Part shown: positions 10,611 through 19,567 of the stretch, piece after piece
How positions within the stretch are numbered: position 1 is the stretch's first letter
Layout of the letters: each line of letters begins with the position of its first letter
Assembly (NCBI GenBank): GCA_949152475.1
Contig: OX424561.1
Location: forward strand, 29,878,481-29,942,480
DNA length: 64,000 nucleotides
Direction: 5' to 3'
Source of the DNA: Terebella lapidaria
Taxonomy: Eukaryota; Annelida; Polychaeta; Terebellida; Terebellidae
Position numbers and translations under genes: made by a program
Notes under the pieces: model-generated
What the model saw: the letters and a program-made list of their open reading frames with translations, nothing else
The model's database searches: none
What the model was told of the DNA's origin: nothing

Positions 10611-12497
10611 CTACTGCCCACCAGTATCACGGTGCGAACTGCTCCCCGACGGCGGACGAGGTGGAATGGTATTTGGTACCAACGGTCGTCCGAAGCTTGT
10701 TCCTCTGGCATCAACCGGGAGAAGATCGGGATCATGGAGGCTCCACTGGGGCGGGACGTAGAACCCATTCCTGAGGCGTTCGTCCCGGATGGACCAATCT
10801 GGTATCCGGACGATCTGACGGGTCGGGACGAGACCAAACGGTGACTCTCTCTGCTCCATGATCTCCACGTAGACGCCGGAGTCTCTCATCTCGGCTGGCC
10901 CCCACTGCTCCGGTCCCCAACGTACTGCATAGTATCTGGCGTGCTCCGGGACTGCAGGTGCAAAGATGGAAGCGCTCCGTCCCCCAATATTCACCGTCAA
11001 ACAATGGGACGGACACGGTTGAGTTGAAGGACCGCCAAACGGGTAGAATGTGTAGGGTGGACTCTGGGTTGGTGCACGGACTTGGCTCCTCCCGGACCGC
11101 TCACTGGAAGACTGTCGAGGTCGGGTTTCCACCGGAGACAGGATTCCGGGTGTAGCTCTGGCTTGGTCTACCAGGATACTCCTCCGGGCTCTCTGCACGT
11201 CTGCATGGCCTCGGTCAGACGCGGAAGACTCCATTCCGTCATCCCTAGCCGCTGAACTGGTTCTGCTTCCGGCTACTGCTTGAATGGTTGCCGGCAAAGT
11301 TATCTCCATGGATCCTCGGGTCTCCGTCTCACTGCCAGCTCTGCTCCGGGTTCCGCCTTCCGCTTTGGTCTCCGATCTGCCTCCGGATCTGCCAATGGGT
11401 CTGCTGTCCGCTCGGCTATCTGCTCTGCTATCTGTTCTGCTATCGGCTCGGCTATCTGCTCTGCTATCTGTTCTGCTATCGGCTCGGCTATCTGCTCTGC
11501 TATCGGCTCGGCCGCTGGATCTGCTTTCTGCTCCGCCTCCGGGCCGGACAATCACGCTGCTCACTGCTCTGCCACTGCTAGTCGTTCTCGGAGGTGGGCT
11601 CCGGAAAAGGTCTTCCTCATCGTCTCTGCTCTGCATTTCCGCAATGTCTGCTACTCCAACTTCTGCCGCTGCTCCGCTGGAACCTTCCTCCAACAGCCGG
11701 AATTTGTAGTCATACACCGCCTTGCCTTTTCCCTTGACGCTGCCTCCTGAAGACTTGGGTGGGGTGTGTCGTTTCTCCTCCCCGCCACGTTCTCCGCCTC
11801 GGTCCTTGGCGCGCTCCGGGCTCTCCTTCCTATATTCCCGGCGTTGATGTCGACCGGATTTATCCGGCGAACGGCTGCGACTCCGCTTCTTTCCGCGGTC
11901 TCGATCTGCTCCGGTACCTCGAGATGGGTCTGGGCTGTTTTTCCGGGAGGTGTTCCGGGAAGAACTCCGGGTCACTGGCGGCTTAACCGGCTTCGGGTCC
12001 TCCGGGTCCTGCAACTCGTCTTCACTTGCCATGATTTTCAGCTCTGCTTCTTCTTCCGAACTGCTCCCTGCCTCCGTGGACGAAACGTCGGCTGCTAAGG
12101 CGGCCACTGACTGGGTACCGGAACGGTACCGGGTCCGGGACGAAACCGAACCTCCCGACTCCGACTCCGTATCCGACAACTGGTCAAGCCGTGTTACCGG
12201 CTTCTTGCTTTTCCGTGGGGTCATCTTGGACCGGAGGCTTTTCTCCTCAAACTGCTCTCTGCCAACCCTTAGTCGAATCGGGTTCGCGTCCATTGCGTGT
12301 CGGGACTGCAGATGCTTCTGTGTCCCCTCTTTCCGTCTGCTCCAATGTTCACACTGCGGACAGGCGAAGACGGTGACTTCACTCGTGTGCTGCTCCGTGA
12401 CATGCCGGAGCAACGTGTGCTTGCTGTTGAACTCTAGGTTGCAGTCTCCACACCGGTGAGGGCGGGGCTTGCGGGGTGTTGTCTTTACTTTCGGCAT
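10611..12497 (-). CDS. Extra ORF after pol: C2H2 zinc-finger, low-complexity protein
   Basis: A 628-residue frame between pol and the 3' LTR. Near the start are two Cys2His2-type fingers: CGDCNLEFNSKHTLLRH with VTEQH (about residues 16-37), and CPQCEHWSRRKEGTQKHLQ with SRH (about 45-65). A long charged Ser/Arg/Glu-rich region follows, with a tandem array of the four-residue unit DSRA/DSRT around the middle, then a more ordered C-terminal part with many Trp and Pro residues. It sits where other gypsy-group elements sometimes carry a third gene. No envelope feature (signal peptide, fusion or membrane segment) is seen. Function is not recognised; DNA or RNA binding is inference from the fingers. 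Confidence 0.7.
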   Translation of the reverse strand: MPKVKTTPRKPRPHRCGDCNLEFNSKHTLLRHVTEQHTSEVTVFACPQCEHWSRRKEGTQKHLQSRHAMDANPIRLRVGREQFEEKSLRSKMTPRKSKKPVTRLDQLSDTESESGGSVSSRTRYRSGTQSVAALAADVSSTEAGSSSEEEAELKIMASEDELQDPEDPKPVKPPVTRSSSRNTSRKNSPDPSRGTGADRDRGKKRSRSRSPDKSGRHQRREYRKESPERAKDRGGERGGEEKRHTPPKSSGGSVKGKGKAVYDYKFRLLEEGSSGAAAEVGVADIAEMQSRDDEEDLFRSPPPRTTSSGRAVSSVIVRPGGGAESRSSGRADSRADSRADSRTDSRADSRADSRTDSRADSRADSRPIGRSGGRSETKAEGGTRSRAGSETETRGSMEITLPATIQAVAGSRTSSAARDDGMESSASDRGHADVQRARRSILVDQARATPGILSPVETRPRQSSSERSGRSQVRAPTQSPPYTFYPFGGPSTQPCPSHCLTVNIGGRSASIFAPAVPEHARYYAVRWGPEQWGPAEMRDSGVYVEIMEQRESPFGLVPTRQIVRIPDWSIRDERLRNGFYVPPQWSLHDPDLLPVDARGTSFGRPLVPNTIPPRPPSGSSSHRDTGGQ

Positions 12498-12660
12498 TCT
12501 CTGCTTTGTGTCGATGTTGACTCAGCTACAGCAAACTGCCTTCTGCATCCGGTAACAGCTATCTGCCCCCTTTTATAGTCTCTGGAAGTCACGTGACTGG
12601 CTTATCTGCTTGATGATTGGCTGCTCAGCAAACTGCAACTCCTCCTGGTGGTCTTTTTGG

Positions 12661-12692
12661 ATAAATAATATTTTTTTTTTTTTTTTTTTTTT
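12661..12692. repeat. Homopolymer T tract in the LTR element
   Basis: A run of about 27 T (A on the element's coding strand) lies between two extra reading frames, next to C/T-rich repeats carrying AACCGCCTCCGTC units (about 12720-12900). Confidence 0.8.
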
Positions 12693-12899
12693 CCGTGTTG
12701 TTGTTGCTGCTAACTGCCACCGCTCTTTCTTCTCCGTCTCCGCCAAACTGCTAACCGCCTCCGTCCACCGCTACACTGCCAACCGCCTCCGTCAACTGCT
12801 ATACTGCCAACCGCCTCCGTCAACTGCTACACCGCCAACCGCCTCCGTCCACTGCTACACTTCCAACCGCCTCCGTCAACCGCTACGCTGCCATCCGCC

Positions 12900-13364
12900 T
12901 CAGGGTTCCTCCTCGTCCGCGGTGTGATACTCGGAAGTCTCCGATTCCGTGTCCGGGGTGGGAGAAGGTGGTGTATACTCCCACACCCTGATCTCTTCTT
13001 CCCAGTCTTCCGCCGGCTGAACTTCCTCTTCCGGTTCCGCAAACATCTCTCGCTCCCAGTCTTCTGGAGGTGTGTCTTCCGCTGCCCGAAGACAGCCCTG
13101 CGGATCCGGAACCCAACCTGGCGGGTCGATCGGTTCCGGCTGTTCGATGGGAGCGGCTGCTCCGGCATCCCAGTCTGTTCCGTACGGGAGTTGGTGAAGG
13201 GACGGAACAGGAACCAGAGGCTGTACCGGGGAACGGTTCAGGAATCTGCGGAAGCGGTTCTGTCGGACTTCGTAGCAATCCCTCTCCGGGCTGAGTCGAA
13301 CGTTCCGACCCAGTTCAGTGTCCATTCGTCCTGAGGAGGACGGTATTCTGCAGGGTACGTCCAT
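12900..13364 (-). CDS. Extra small ORF in the LTR element, acidic
   Basis: A 154-residue frame lies between pol and the larger zinc-finger ORF. The C-terminal half is Pro/Glu/Asp-rich (EEEVQPAEDWEEEIRVW) and no domain is recognised. It overlaps the neighbouring 115-residue frame in a different frame. It is annotated as a separate part of the element and whether it is translated is unknown. Confidence 0.4.
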   Translation of the reverse strand: MDVPCRIPSSSGRMDTELGRNVRLSPERDCYEVRQNRFRRFLNRSPVQPLVPVPSLHQLPYGTDWDAGAAAPIEQPEPIDPPGWVPDPQGCLRAAEDTPPEDWEREMFAEPEEEVQPAEDWEEEIRVWEYTPPSPTPDTESETSEYHTADEEEP

Positions 13365-13585
13365 CCATGCGCCTCCCGGAGATGTCTCCGTAAATCACAG
13401 GCCCGATTTCCGTAGAAGGAACACAGGCAGCAATAGTACTTCTGGCCCGGGCAGACGTGTCCTCTCTTGTCTCTCGCATCCGCAAACGTCCGGTCACACT
13501 TCTTACAGTACCGCCACAGCTCTTTCATTTGGTTGTCCATCTCCGTCTCATTGGGGCCGCCACCTCGCCTTTGCTGGAGCGCCAT
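13238..13585 (-). CDS. Extra small ORF in the LTR element, zinc-finger-like
   Basis: A 115-residue frame with two Cys/His clusters: CKKCDRTFADARDKRGHVC (about residues 30-48) and CCLCSFYGNRACDLRRH with LREAH (about 55-76). The second closely fits a C2H2 finger. It lies just downstream of pol on the element strand. With the 628-residue frame this gives the element two separate zinc-finger frames outside gag. Confidence 0.5.
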   Translation of the reverse strand: MALQQRRGGGPNETEMDNQMKELWRYCKKCDRTFADARDKRGHVCPGQKYYCCLCSFYGNRACDLRRHLREAHGWTYPAEYRPPQDEWTLNWVGTFDSARRGIATKSDRTASADS

Positions 13586-14164
13586 CCGGAAAAGCCGGGA
13601 AACAAAAGTTGTCGATCTACTGCACCACTTTTACTGCATATCTGTCAACTGCATATCTGCTCACTGGTATTACTGCTTGTTGACACTGGAAACTGCATAC
13701 ATTCTTGTCCAGAAGGAGGGCCCTTCCTATCTGGAATGATGTTTCACCGCTTCTGTCGATCTGCAGCCGGTTTGCTGTCTCTGCTAAGTGGAAACTCCGG
13801 TTGGATGTCACAGCCGGAAAACTTTTCCGTCTTAATTCACTGAATACGGAAGACGTGTAGCTGCTTCTCTGGAGATACTAGACCGTTAACCCAGGTTCTT
13901 CTGGACCCCTGGCCGCTACCCTGGACTGGTTGACTATGTGCTCAACCCAGTCAGAACCTCTAGGATGTCTCTATCCGGTCTCTGCACCGCTTTCCGCTCT
14001 GCTTCCTCTCTCCGCCCTGTTTCCGGAACCAGCACTTGCTCACTGTTCCGACTTCTTGCGGTCGCTCTCTGCCGGAACTCAACGTTTTACCAGGGTCTCA
14101 GCTATCTCCTTCTCCTGCTCTACAGCTCACCCCATCTTCTCATATTTCTGCGTTCTCTGCGGCT

Positions 14165-17100
14165 TTACTCCGAGTCCGTATCCGACTCAGAGACCGTCTG
14201 TTCCGACTCCGGAACACTACTCTGCTGCGGCGGCTCCGTCTGCCTCCAGGAATCCGCCATTCTCTGCTTCATCCATCTCGGATGCTTGACACCATTATAC
14301 GGTTTCAGCAAATCGAAGTGAACCACCTTCTGCCGAGTTTCACTCTCTGCAATCTCGTAGGTCACGTCGGTAAATCTGCTCAGCACTAGCTTTGGGCCGC
14401 TCCACTTCCTCTGCAACTTGGGTGCCTTGCCCTTCTTCCGAGTTTTGACCGCCATCCACACTCGGTCTCCTGGCTGGAACTGATTGTCGACCTTCCTCCG
14501 GTCGTACAGCTTCTTCTGCCGTTCCATCTCTCTGCCAGATTTCGTTCGAACCGCCTTGTATACTGCTTCTAGTCGCTCCCGGAGCTGACTGCCATACTCT
14601 GTTACTTCTGCTGTTGATTCTCCCGGAGGCCTGCCAATCAGTAACTCCACCGGAGTGTTGACTTCTCTGCCCAGTATCAGCAAATTGGGACTCTGCCCGG
14701 TTGTCTCCTGTGGGGTACTCCCGTAAGCTGCCATCGCCAACGGAACTAGCTGATCCCAGTTGGTCTGCCGCTCGCTTACGTACAGGCTCAGGATCTGCTG
14801 CAGCGTCCGGTTGAATCGCTCAATGAAACCGTCCGACTGAGGTCGGAAAGCGGTTGTCCGTGTCTTGTGAATCCCCAGGATTCTGCAAACATTTCTCAGC
14901 AAGTCGGACTCGAAATTTCTGCCTTGGTCAGTGTGGATCTCCATTGGGATGCCGTACCGCGCTGCAAACTGGTTGACGAATATGTCCGCAACCGTCACCG
15001 CTTCCTGATTCGGCATCGGGTAAGCCTCTACCCACTTGGTGAAGTAATCACCGATTACTAAGATGTACCGGTTCCCCCGGGTGGATTTAGGTAACGGACC
15101 CATCACGTCCATTGCCACCCTCTCCATGGGCGCTCCAACCCGGTATTTCTGCATCGGAGATTGTTTCAAGCTCTGCATACTTCTTGACGCACATTCGTCA
15201 CAGCTCAGCATCCACTGCTTTATGTCCCGCATCATAGCCGGCCAGAAATACCGCCTCCGAATGCTAGCCGCCATTCTTCTGCTTCCGAGGTGTCCTCCCG
15301 TCCGGCTCTGATGGGCCAGACGGAAAATCTCCTGTCTCAGCTCCTTCGGGGTTATTAACTGCATTCGGCTGGTTCCTTCTGCCGTTTTCCATTTCCGGTA
15401 GACTACTCCGTCGACTTTCAGCAAGGTCTTCCGCATCCCGTACAGCACTTTCTCCTCGCTGCTCATGCTGGAAAAGTCTGCACTGCCAGTTGTACCGCTC
15501 CCGTCGATCAGCGACGTCACCAGTGGGTACCAAGGTTCTGCTTGCTGCATTCTCCGCAAATCATCTGGTCGATATTTCTGCCCCAGCACAGTTTCCTGGT
15601 CCGCATTTTCCGCCAGCCTAATCTGCTCTGCAACCGCATCCGCTTTTCCTGGAACTGCCTTCTCCGTCACCGCAACCGCAACCGGCTTCCGGGACGCTGC
15701 TTTCTCCGTCACCGCAACCGCAACCGGCTTCCGGGACGCTGCTTTCTCCGTCACCGCATCCGGCTTCCGGGACGCTGCTTTCTCCGCTACTGCAACCGCA
15801 ACCGGCTTCCGGGACGCTGCTTTCTCCGCTACTGCAACCGCCTTCCTTGGGACTGCTTCCTCCGTCAGTTCTGCTTCTCCGCCCGATCTCCGTGACCGCT
15901 TCCGGCGTCCCCCCTTCCTTGGCTTGGGCTGAGGAGTTTCTTCACTTCGTGTCTGCCGGATCCTTTCTTCGTAGTTCCAGGCGTCTATCTTGGCTTGTTT
16001 CCAGTCGATTTTTCCGCATTGGCTGCATGGGGATCTGGACAAGGCATCCGCATTATTATGGATTCGCCCCGGACGATGTTCGATGTCGAAATGAAACTCA
16101 CTCAGGAGCTCAATCCACCGGGCTACCTGCCCCTGGGGCTCCTTGAAATTCATAAGCCAGGTAAGACTGCCATGATCTGTGCGAAGAAGGAAGTGTCGTC
16201 CCAGCAAGTACTGCTTATTCTTCTGTACCGCAAACACAACCGCCAGGAGCTCCTTCCGGGTGACACAGTATCTCCGTTCTTCTTTGGTTAGGCTGCGGCT
16301 CAAGTAGGTTATCACCCGCTCCTGGTTGCCCTGCTTCTGTGACAGTACTGCTCCCAGCCCGGTGTCACTGGCGTCCGTGTCCAGGATATAACGGCCTTGC
16401 TCCCTTGGGTACCCGAGTATCGGTGCCGATACTAGGCGGTTCTTCAGCTCTGCAAATGCCTGTTCTTGCTCCGTCTGCCACCGGAACTGCACCCCTTTTT
16501 CCGTCAAGTGATTCAGCGGCGCTGCAATCTCGGAGAACTTCGGCACGAACTTCCGGTAATAGGAGCAAAGTCCCAGAAAACTGCGCAGCTCCGTCAGGTT
16601 GGTGGGTGTCCGCCACTTCCGTACTGCCTCCGTTTTTGCCGGGTCGGTGCGGATACCGTCTCTGCCGACTATGTGACCTAGGAAAGACACCTCCGGCTGG
16701 AAGAACTTGCATTTTGACGGTTTGACTTTGAGGTCTGCCTCTCTCAGCTTGTTGAAAACCTCCTGAAGATCACGGATGTGATCCTCCAGGGTCTTGCTGT
16801 AGACTATGATGTCGTCCAGATATATGAGGCAGGTCTTCCAGGACAATCCGCCTAGCACCTTCTCCATCAACCGCTCGAACGTACCCGGAGCATTGCACAA
16901 GCCGAAACTCATGACTTTGAACTGGTAAAGGCCGCCAGGAACACAGAAGGCCGACTTTTTCCGGGCGTCTTCATCCATCCCGACCTGCCAGTATCCACTG
17001 GTCAGGTCGAGAGTGGAGAACCATTTGGCGTCTGCACAGGCTGCTATGGTGTCATCTATTCTCGGCAACGGGTAAGCATCTTTCTCCGTGACTGCATTTA

Positions 17101-18202
17101 ACTGCCGGTAATCGACACAGAACCGGGTGGTCCCATCCTTTTTCTTCACGAGAACAATCGGGGAAGCCCACGGACTGCTACTTTCTTCAATGACGTTCTT
17201 GTCTTTCATCTCCTGAATCAGACTGCTCACCAGCTCTCTCTTGTCTGGTGGAATTCGTCTGGTCGGCTGCTTAATCGGCCGGTGACTGCCCGTGTTTATC
17301 TGATGTTGTACCTCATTGGTCTGCCCCAGTTCTCCGGCATCATTACTGAAGGTCGGCTTATTCCGAAATAGGAGGTCGGTTACTCTCTCGCGGAAATGAC
17401 TCGGCACTGCATCCTGGGTCTGCTCTGCTAACTGCCACAGCTTCTCGTACCCGCTCCAATTCCGCCCGGCCTCCGACTCCGTGGAAATCTGCACCTTCCT
17501 GCTCCGCTCCGCCAACGGCACAACACTGCAACCGGCTGCTAAGGTGGTCATCGTCGCCAACTGCGCTCCTTTCTTGATGATTACCGGCTCCGCCATCACA
17601 TTGATCACTCGAACCGGGACTGTTCCTTGCTTTATCCGGGATAAAGTTCTCCCGATCAGCCAAGGTCTTTTCTCAGTAGGCTCCTGCGGCATTTCTAGTA
17701 CTCCTTCTGCTTCCCGGACACTCTCTGCTTGTCCTATTATCAGCTGTTCCGTTTCCGGCGGAATTTGGTAATCTGCTACAGCGTTGATCGGAAACGGCTC
17801 CCTGGTCTGCTCGAACATGGTGAGGAACACCTCCTGGCTGCCCATCTGCATGGTCATTCGGTCGAAATTTATGCCGGATATCCGGGAACGGATGAAATCC
17901 ATTCCCAGTATTCCTTCGTCTTCACAGTCTGCAATTTCGAACGTCACGGTCTCAGCTACTCCTGCGATGTTGAGTGGGAGTTCTTTCCGGCCATGCGTCC
18001 GTATGTTACTTCCGTCAACCATTGAAAGACGAATCGGCGACCGCTTCAGCTTCATTCCGGGCTTCCGGATCCGTTCCCAGGTTTGTAGGTTGAGCATTGT
18101 GACAGTGCTGCCGGTGTCGATTATCAGCGTTACTGGTTCTCTGCATACTCTGGCTGTCACACACATGCCCACCTCGCCCCTGGGACCGGGTCCGTGAACC
18201 AC
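14165..18202 (-). CDS. Pol polyprotein of the Ty3/gypsy element
   Basis: An open frame of 1345 residues. In order: an aspartic protease region with LIIDTGSTVTML near residue 30; reverse transcriptase with the YLDDIIVYS box near residue 470; an RNase H region (ILDTDASDTGLGAVLSQKQ); a repetitive Ala/Lys/Val linker of about 75 residues; integrase with an HHCC region (HLGSRRMAA ... CDECA) and a central core (MDVMGPLP, HTDQGRNFESD); and a chromatin-end region that includes GPKLVLSRF. The length is typical for gypsy pol apart from the repetitive linker. It is part of a mobile fossil-type element, not a host gene. Confidence 0.95.
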   Translation of the reverse strand: MVHGPGPRGEVGMCVTARVCREPVTLIIDTGSTVTMLNLQTWERIRKPGMKLKRSPIRLSMVDGSNIRTHGRKELPLNIAGVAETVTFEIADCEDEGILGMDFIRSRISGINFDRMTMQMGSQEVFLTMFEQTREPFPINAVADYQIPPETEQLIIGQAESVREAEGVLEMPQEPTEKRPWLIGRTLSRIKQGTVPVRVINVMAEPVIIKKGAQLATMTTLAAGCSVVPLAERSRKVQISTESEAGRNWSGYEKLWQLAEQTQDAVPSHFRERVTDLLFRNKPTFSNDAGELGQTNEVQHQINTGSHRPIKQPTRRIPPDKRELVSSLIQEMKDKNVIEESSSPWASPIVLVKKKDGTTRFCVDYRQLNAVTEKDAYPLPRIDDTIAACADAKWFSTLDLTSGYWQVGMDEDARKKSAFCVPGGLYQFKVMSFGLCNAPGTFERLMEKVLGGLSWKTCLIYLDDIIVYSKTLEDHIRDLQEVFNKLREADLKVKPSKCKFFQPEVSFLGHIVGRDGIRTDPAKTEAVRKWRTPTNLTELRSFLGLCSYYRKFVPKFSEIAAPLNHLTEKGVQFRWQTEQEQAFAELKNRLVSAPILGYPREQGRYILDTDASDTGLGAVLSQKQGNQERVITYLSRSLTKEERRYCVTRKELLAVVFAVQKNKQYLLGRHFLLRTDHGSLTWLMNFKEPQGQVARWIELLSEFHFDIEHRPGRIHNNADALSRSPCSQCGKIDWKQAKIDAWNYEERIRQTRSEETPQPKPRKGGRRKRSRRSGGEAELTEEAVPRKAVAVAEKAASRKPVAVAVAEKAASRKPDAVTEKAASRKPVAVAVTEKAASRKPVAVAVTEKAVPGKADAVAEQIRLAENADQETVLGQKYRPDDLRRMQQAEPWYPLVTSLIDGSGTTGSADFSSMSSEEKVLYGMRKTLLKVDGVVYRKWKTAEGTSRMQLITPKELRQEIFRLAHQSRTGGHLGSRRMAASIRRRYFWPAMMRDIKQWMLSCDECASRSMQSLKQSPMQKYRVGAPMERVAMDVMGPLPKSTRGNRYILVIGDYFTKWVEAYPMPNQEAVTVADIFVNQFAARYGIPMEIHTDQGRNFESDLLRNVCRILGIHKTRTTAFRPQSDGFIERFNRTLQQILSLYVSERQTNWDQLVPLAMAAYGSTPQETTGQSPNLLILGREVNTPVELLIGRPPGESTAEVTEYGSQLRERLEAVYKAVRTKSGREMERQKKLYDRRKVDNQFQPGDRVWMAVKTRKKGKAPKLQRKWSGPKLVLSRFTDVTYEIAESETRQKVVHFDLLKPYNGVKHPRWMKQRMADSWRQTEPPQQSSVPESEQTVSESDTDSE
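15590..15880 (-). repeat. Coding tandem repeat inside pol (RNase H to integrase linker)
   Basis: Units of about 45-51 bases encode variants of AVAVAEKAASRKP, repeated about five times between the RNase H and integrase regions. The frame is kept through the array. Such a length-variable spacer is unusual in pol. Confidence 0.85.
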
Positions 18203-18264
18203 CTGCCGGTTATGGGGGTGTTCTCTCTTCCGGGTCCCGGATTTCCCCTTTTCCGCGACCCGCT

Positions 18265-19533
18265 CTAGTTTTCCGGCTGCTGCTGCTGCTGTCGTGGCTG
18301 CTGCAGTTGTTGCTGCTGCAGCGGCTGCTGCTGCTGCTGTTGTCGCGGCGACTGCTGCTGTTGTGGTTGACGCCGCTGCTGCTGCTGCTTCGGCTGCCTA
18401 CAGTCTCGGGCAAAATGCCCTTTCCGGCCACAGTTGAAGCATTCTAAATCCGCTCGGGAACTGCGCTGCTGCTGCTGCCGGCTAACCGCTTCCTTGACCT
18501 GAGTCATCAGATCCGCCAACTGCTGCTGAGTCTGCTCGGCTTGCTTCCGCAATTCGTTCACCTGCTGGCTCCACTCCGGCTCCGTGTTCAGCTGCCTCGT
18601 CCGGTGTCGCTCCGCTGGTCTGCTGTTGTCCGTCTTCATAATACTCTCATACTCGGTAGCGAAAGCCAGGGCCTGCGACAGCGTTTCCGGGTGGCTTTTC
18701 AATACCGACAACCGCATATCTCGGTTAGTCAGACTGTTGCAGAAATGCATCTTCATGAGCACTTCTGTTGTTGCCGGATCCGCTTTTGGGTAAGCTAGCC
18801 GCGTCTTGCTCCGTATGTCTCTGGCCAGCTCGGACAGCTCCTCCTCCGGCTGCAATTTCCGTGTCTGCAATTCCGCCTGGAAAACAAATGTTTTCTCTCC
18901 CGGACAAAACTGCTGTTTTAATGCCGCCACAACCGTATCAAAGCTGCGTCTGGACATATCCAGTAGTATGCTGCGGGCGTTACCCCTCAAACTGACACAT
19001 AAGTTCAGCGCCTTTTCCTCTGCTGACCAACGGTAGTACCGAGCGTATTCAAGGAGGTGAGCCTCATACTCCGGCCACGGATCAGTTCCGTCGTACGTCA
19101 TTAATCTGGCTACTCCTGCCCTTGGTGCTGGTTGTTGTACTGCTTCTGCCTGCTGCTGCTTTCCGGTTACTGCCAGGTGCTGCTGAAACACCTCCATTTG
19201 GGTCGCCAATAATCTGGTCAGGTTGTCGACTAAATTCTCTCCGCCTTCCGGTTCCGCATCCGGTTCCCGATCGCCAGCCTGGTCCGGAAAGTTAATTTCC
19301 GCCTCTGCTAACTGCTCTGCAGGCTGTACTCCTTGAGGAACCCGAAGGGGCTCTTCTGCAACTGCTTTCTGCATTTCCGGCTGCAACAGCTTTCGCTCGG
19401 CAGGACGAACTGCTTCCTTTTCCGCAACCGGCATCTGCAACGGCTCAGCTCCTACTGCTCCTACAGGCTGCTCCGTGTCCGACACGGCTGCCTTCAGCTG
19501 CTGTTCCGCCAATTTGCCCCGTCTAGTAGTCAT
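18265..19533 (-). CDS. Gag protein of the Ty3/gypsy element
   Basis: A 422-residue frame, first after the primer site. The middle part (about residues 140-290) has the helical gag-like stretch with WPEYEAHLLEYARYY and FCPGEKTFVFQAEL. A single zinc knuckle CFNCGRKGHFARDC (C-X2-C-X4-H-X4-C) lies near residue 365. The C-terminus is a long Gln-rich tract encoded by CTG/TTG-type repeats. Pol begins about 60 bases further on. Confidence 0.9.
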   Translation of the reverse strand: MTTRRGKLAEQQLKAAVSDTEQPVGAVGAEPLQMPVAEKEAVRPAERKLLQPEMQKAVAEEPLRVPQGVQPAEQLAEAEINFPDQAGDREPDAEPEGGENLVDNLTRLLATQMEVFQQHLAVTGKQQQAEAVQQPAPRAGVARLMTYDGTDPWPEYEAHLLEYARYYRWSAEEKALNLCVSLRGNARSILLDMSRRSFDTVVAALKQQFCPGEKTFVFQAELQTRKLQPEEELSELARDIRSKTRLAYPKADPATTEVLMKMHFCNSLTNRDMRLSVLKSHPETLSQALAFATEYESIMKTDNSRPAERHRTRQLNTEPEWSQQVNELRKQAEQTQQQLADLMTQVKEAVSRQQQQRSSRADLECFNCGRKGHFARDCRQPKQQQQRRQPQQQQSPRQQQQQQPLQQQQLQQPRQQQQQPEN

Positions 19534-19543
19534 ACTGCAGATG

Positions 19544-19561
19544 ATCCCACCGCTGCCACCA
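19544..19561 (-). other. Primer-binding site, tRNA-Leu type
   Basis: On the element strand TGGTGGCAGCGGTGGGAT follows the 5' LTR after a 6-base gap. It is the complement of a tRNA 3' end ATCCCACCGCTGCCACCA, which I recognise as the acceptor end of animal tRNA-Leu (AAG/TAG type) plus CCA. All 18 bases match the recalled sequence. Confidence 0.85.
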
Positions 19562-19567
19562 AAAAGT

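Noticed and set aside
11280-11750. Plus-strand frames rich in SAICSAIGS-type repeats
   Set aside because: They are the antisense of the DSRA/DSRT array in the element's zinc-finger frame.
19544-19561. tRNA 3'-end sequence on the plus strand
   Set aside because: Only the 18-base acceptor end is present, with no cloverleaf. It is the primer-binding site of the LTR element, not a tRNA gene.
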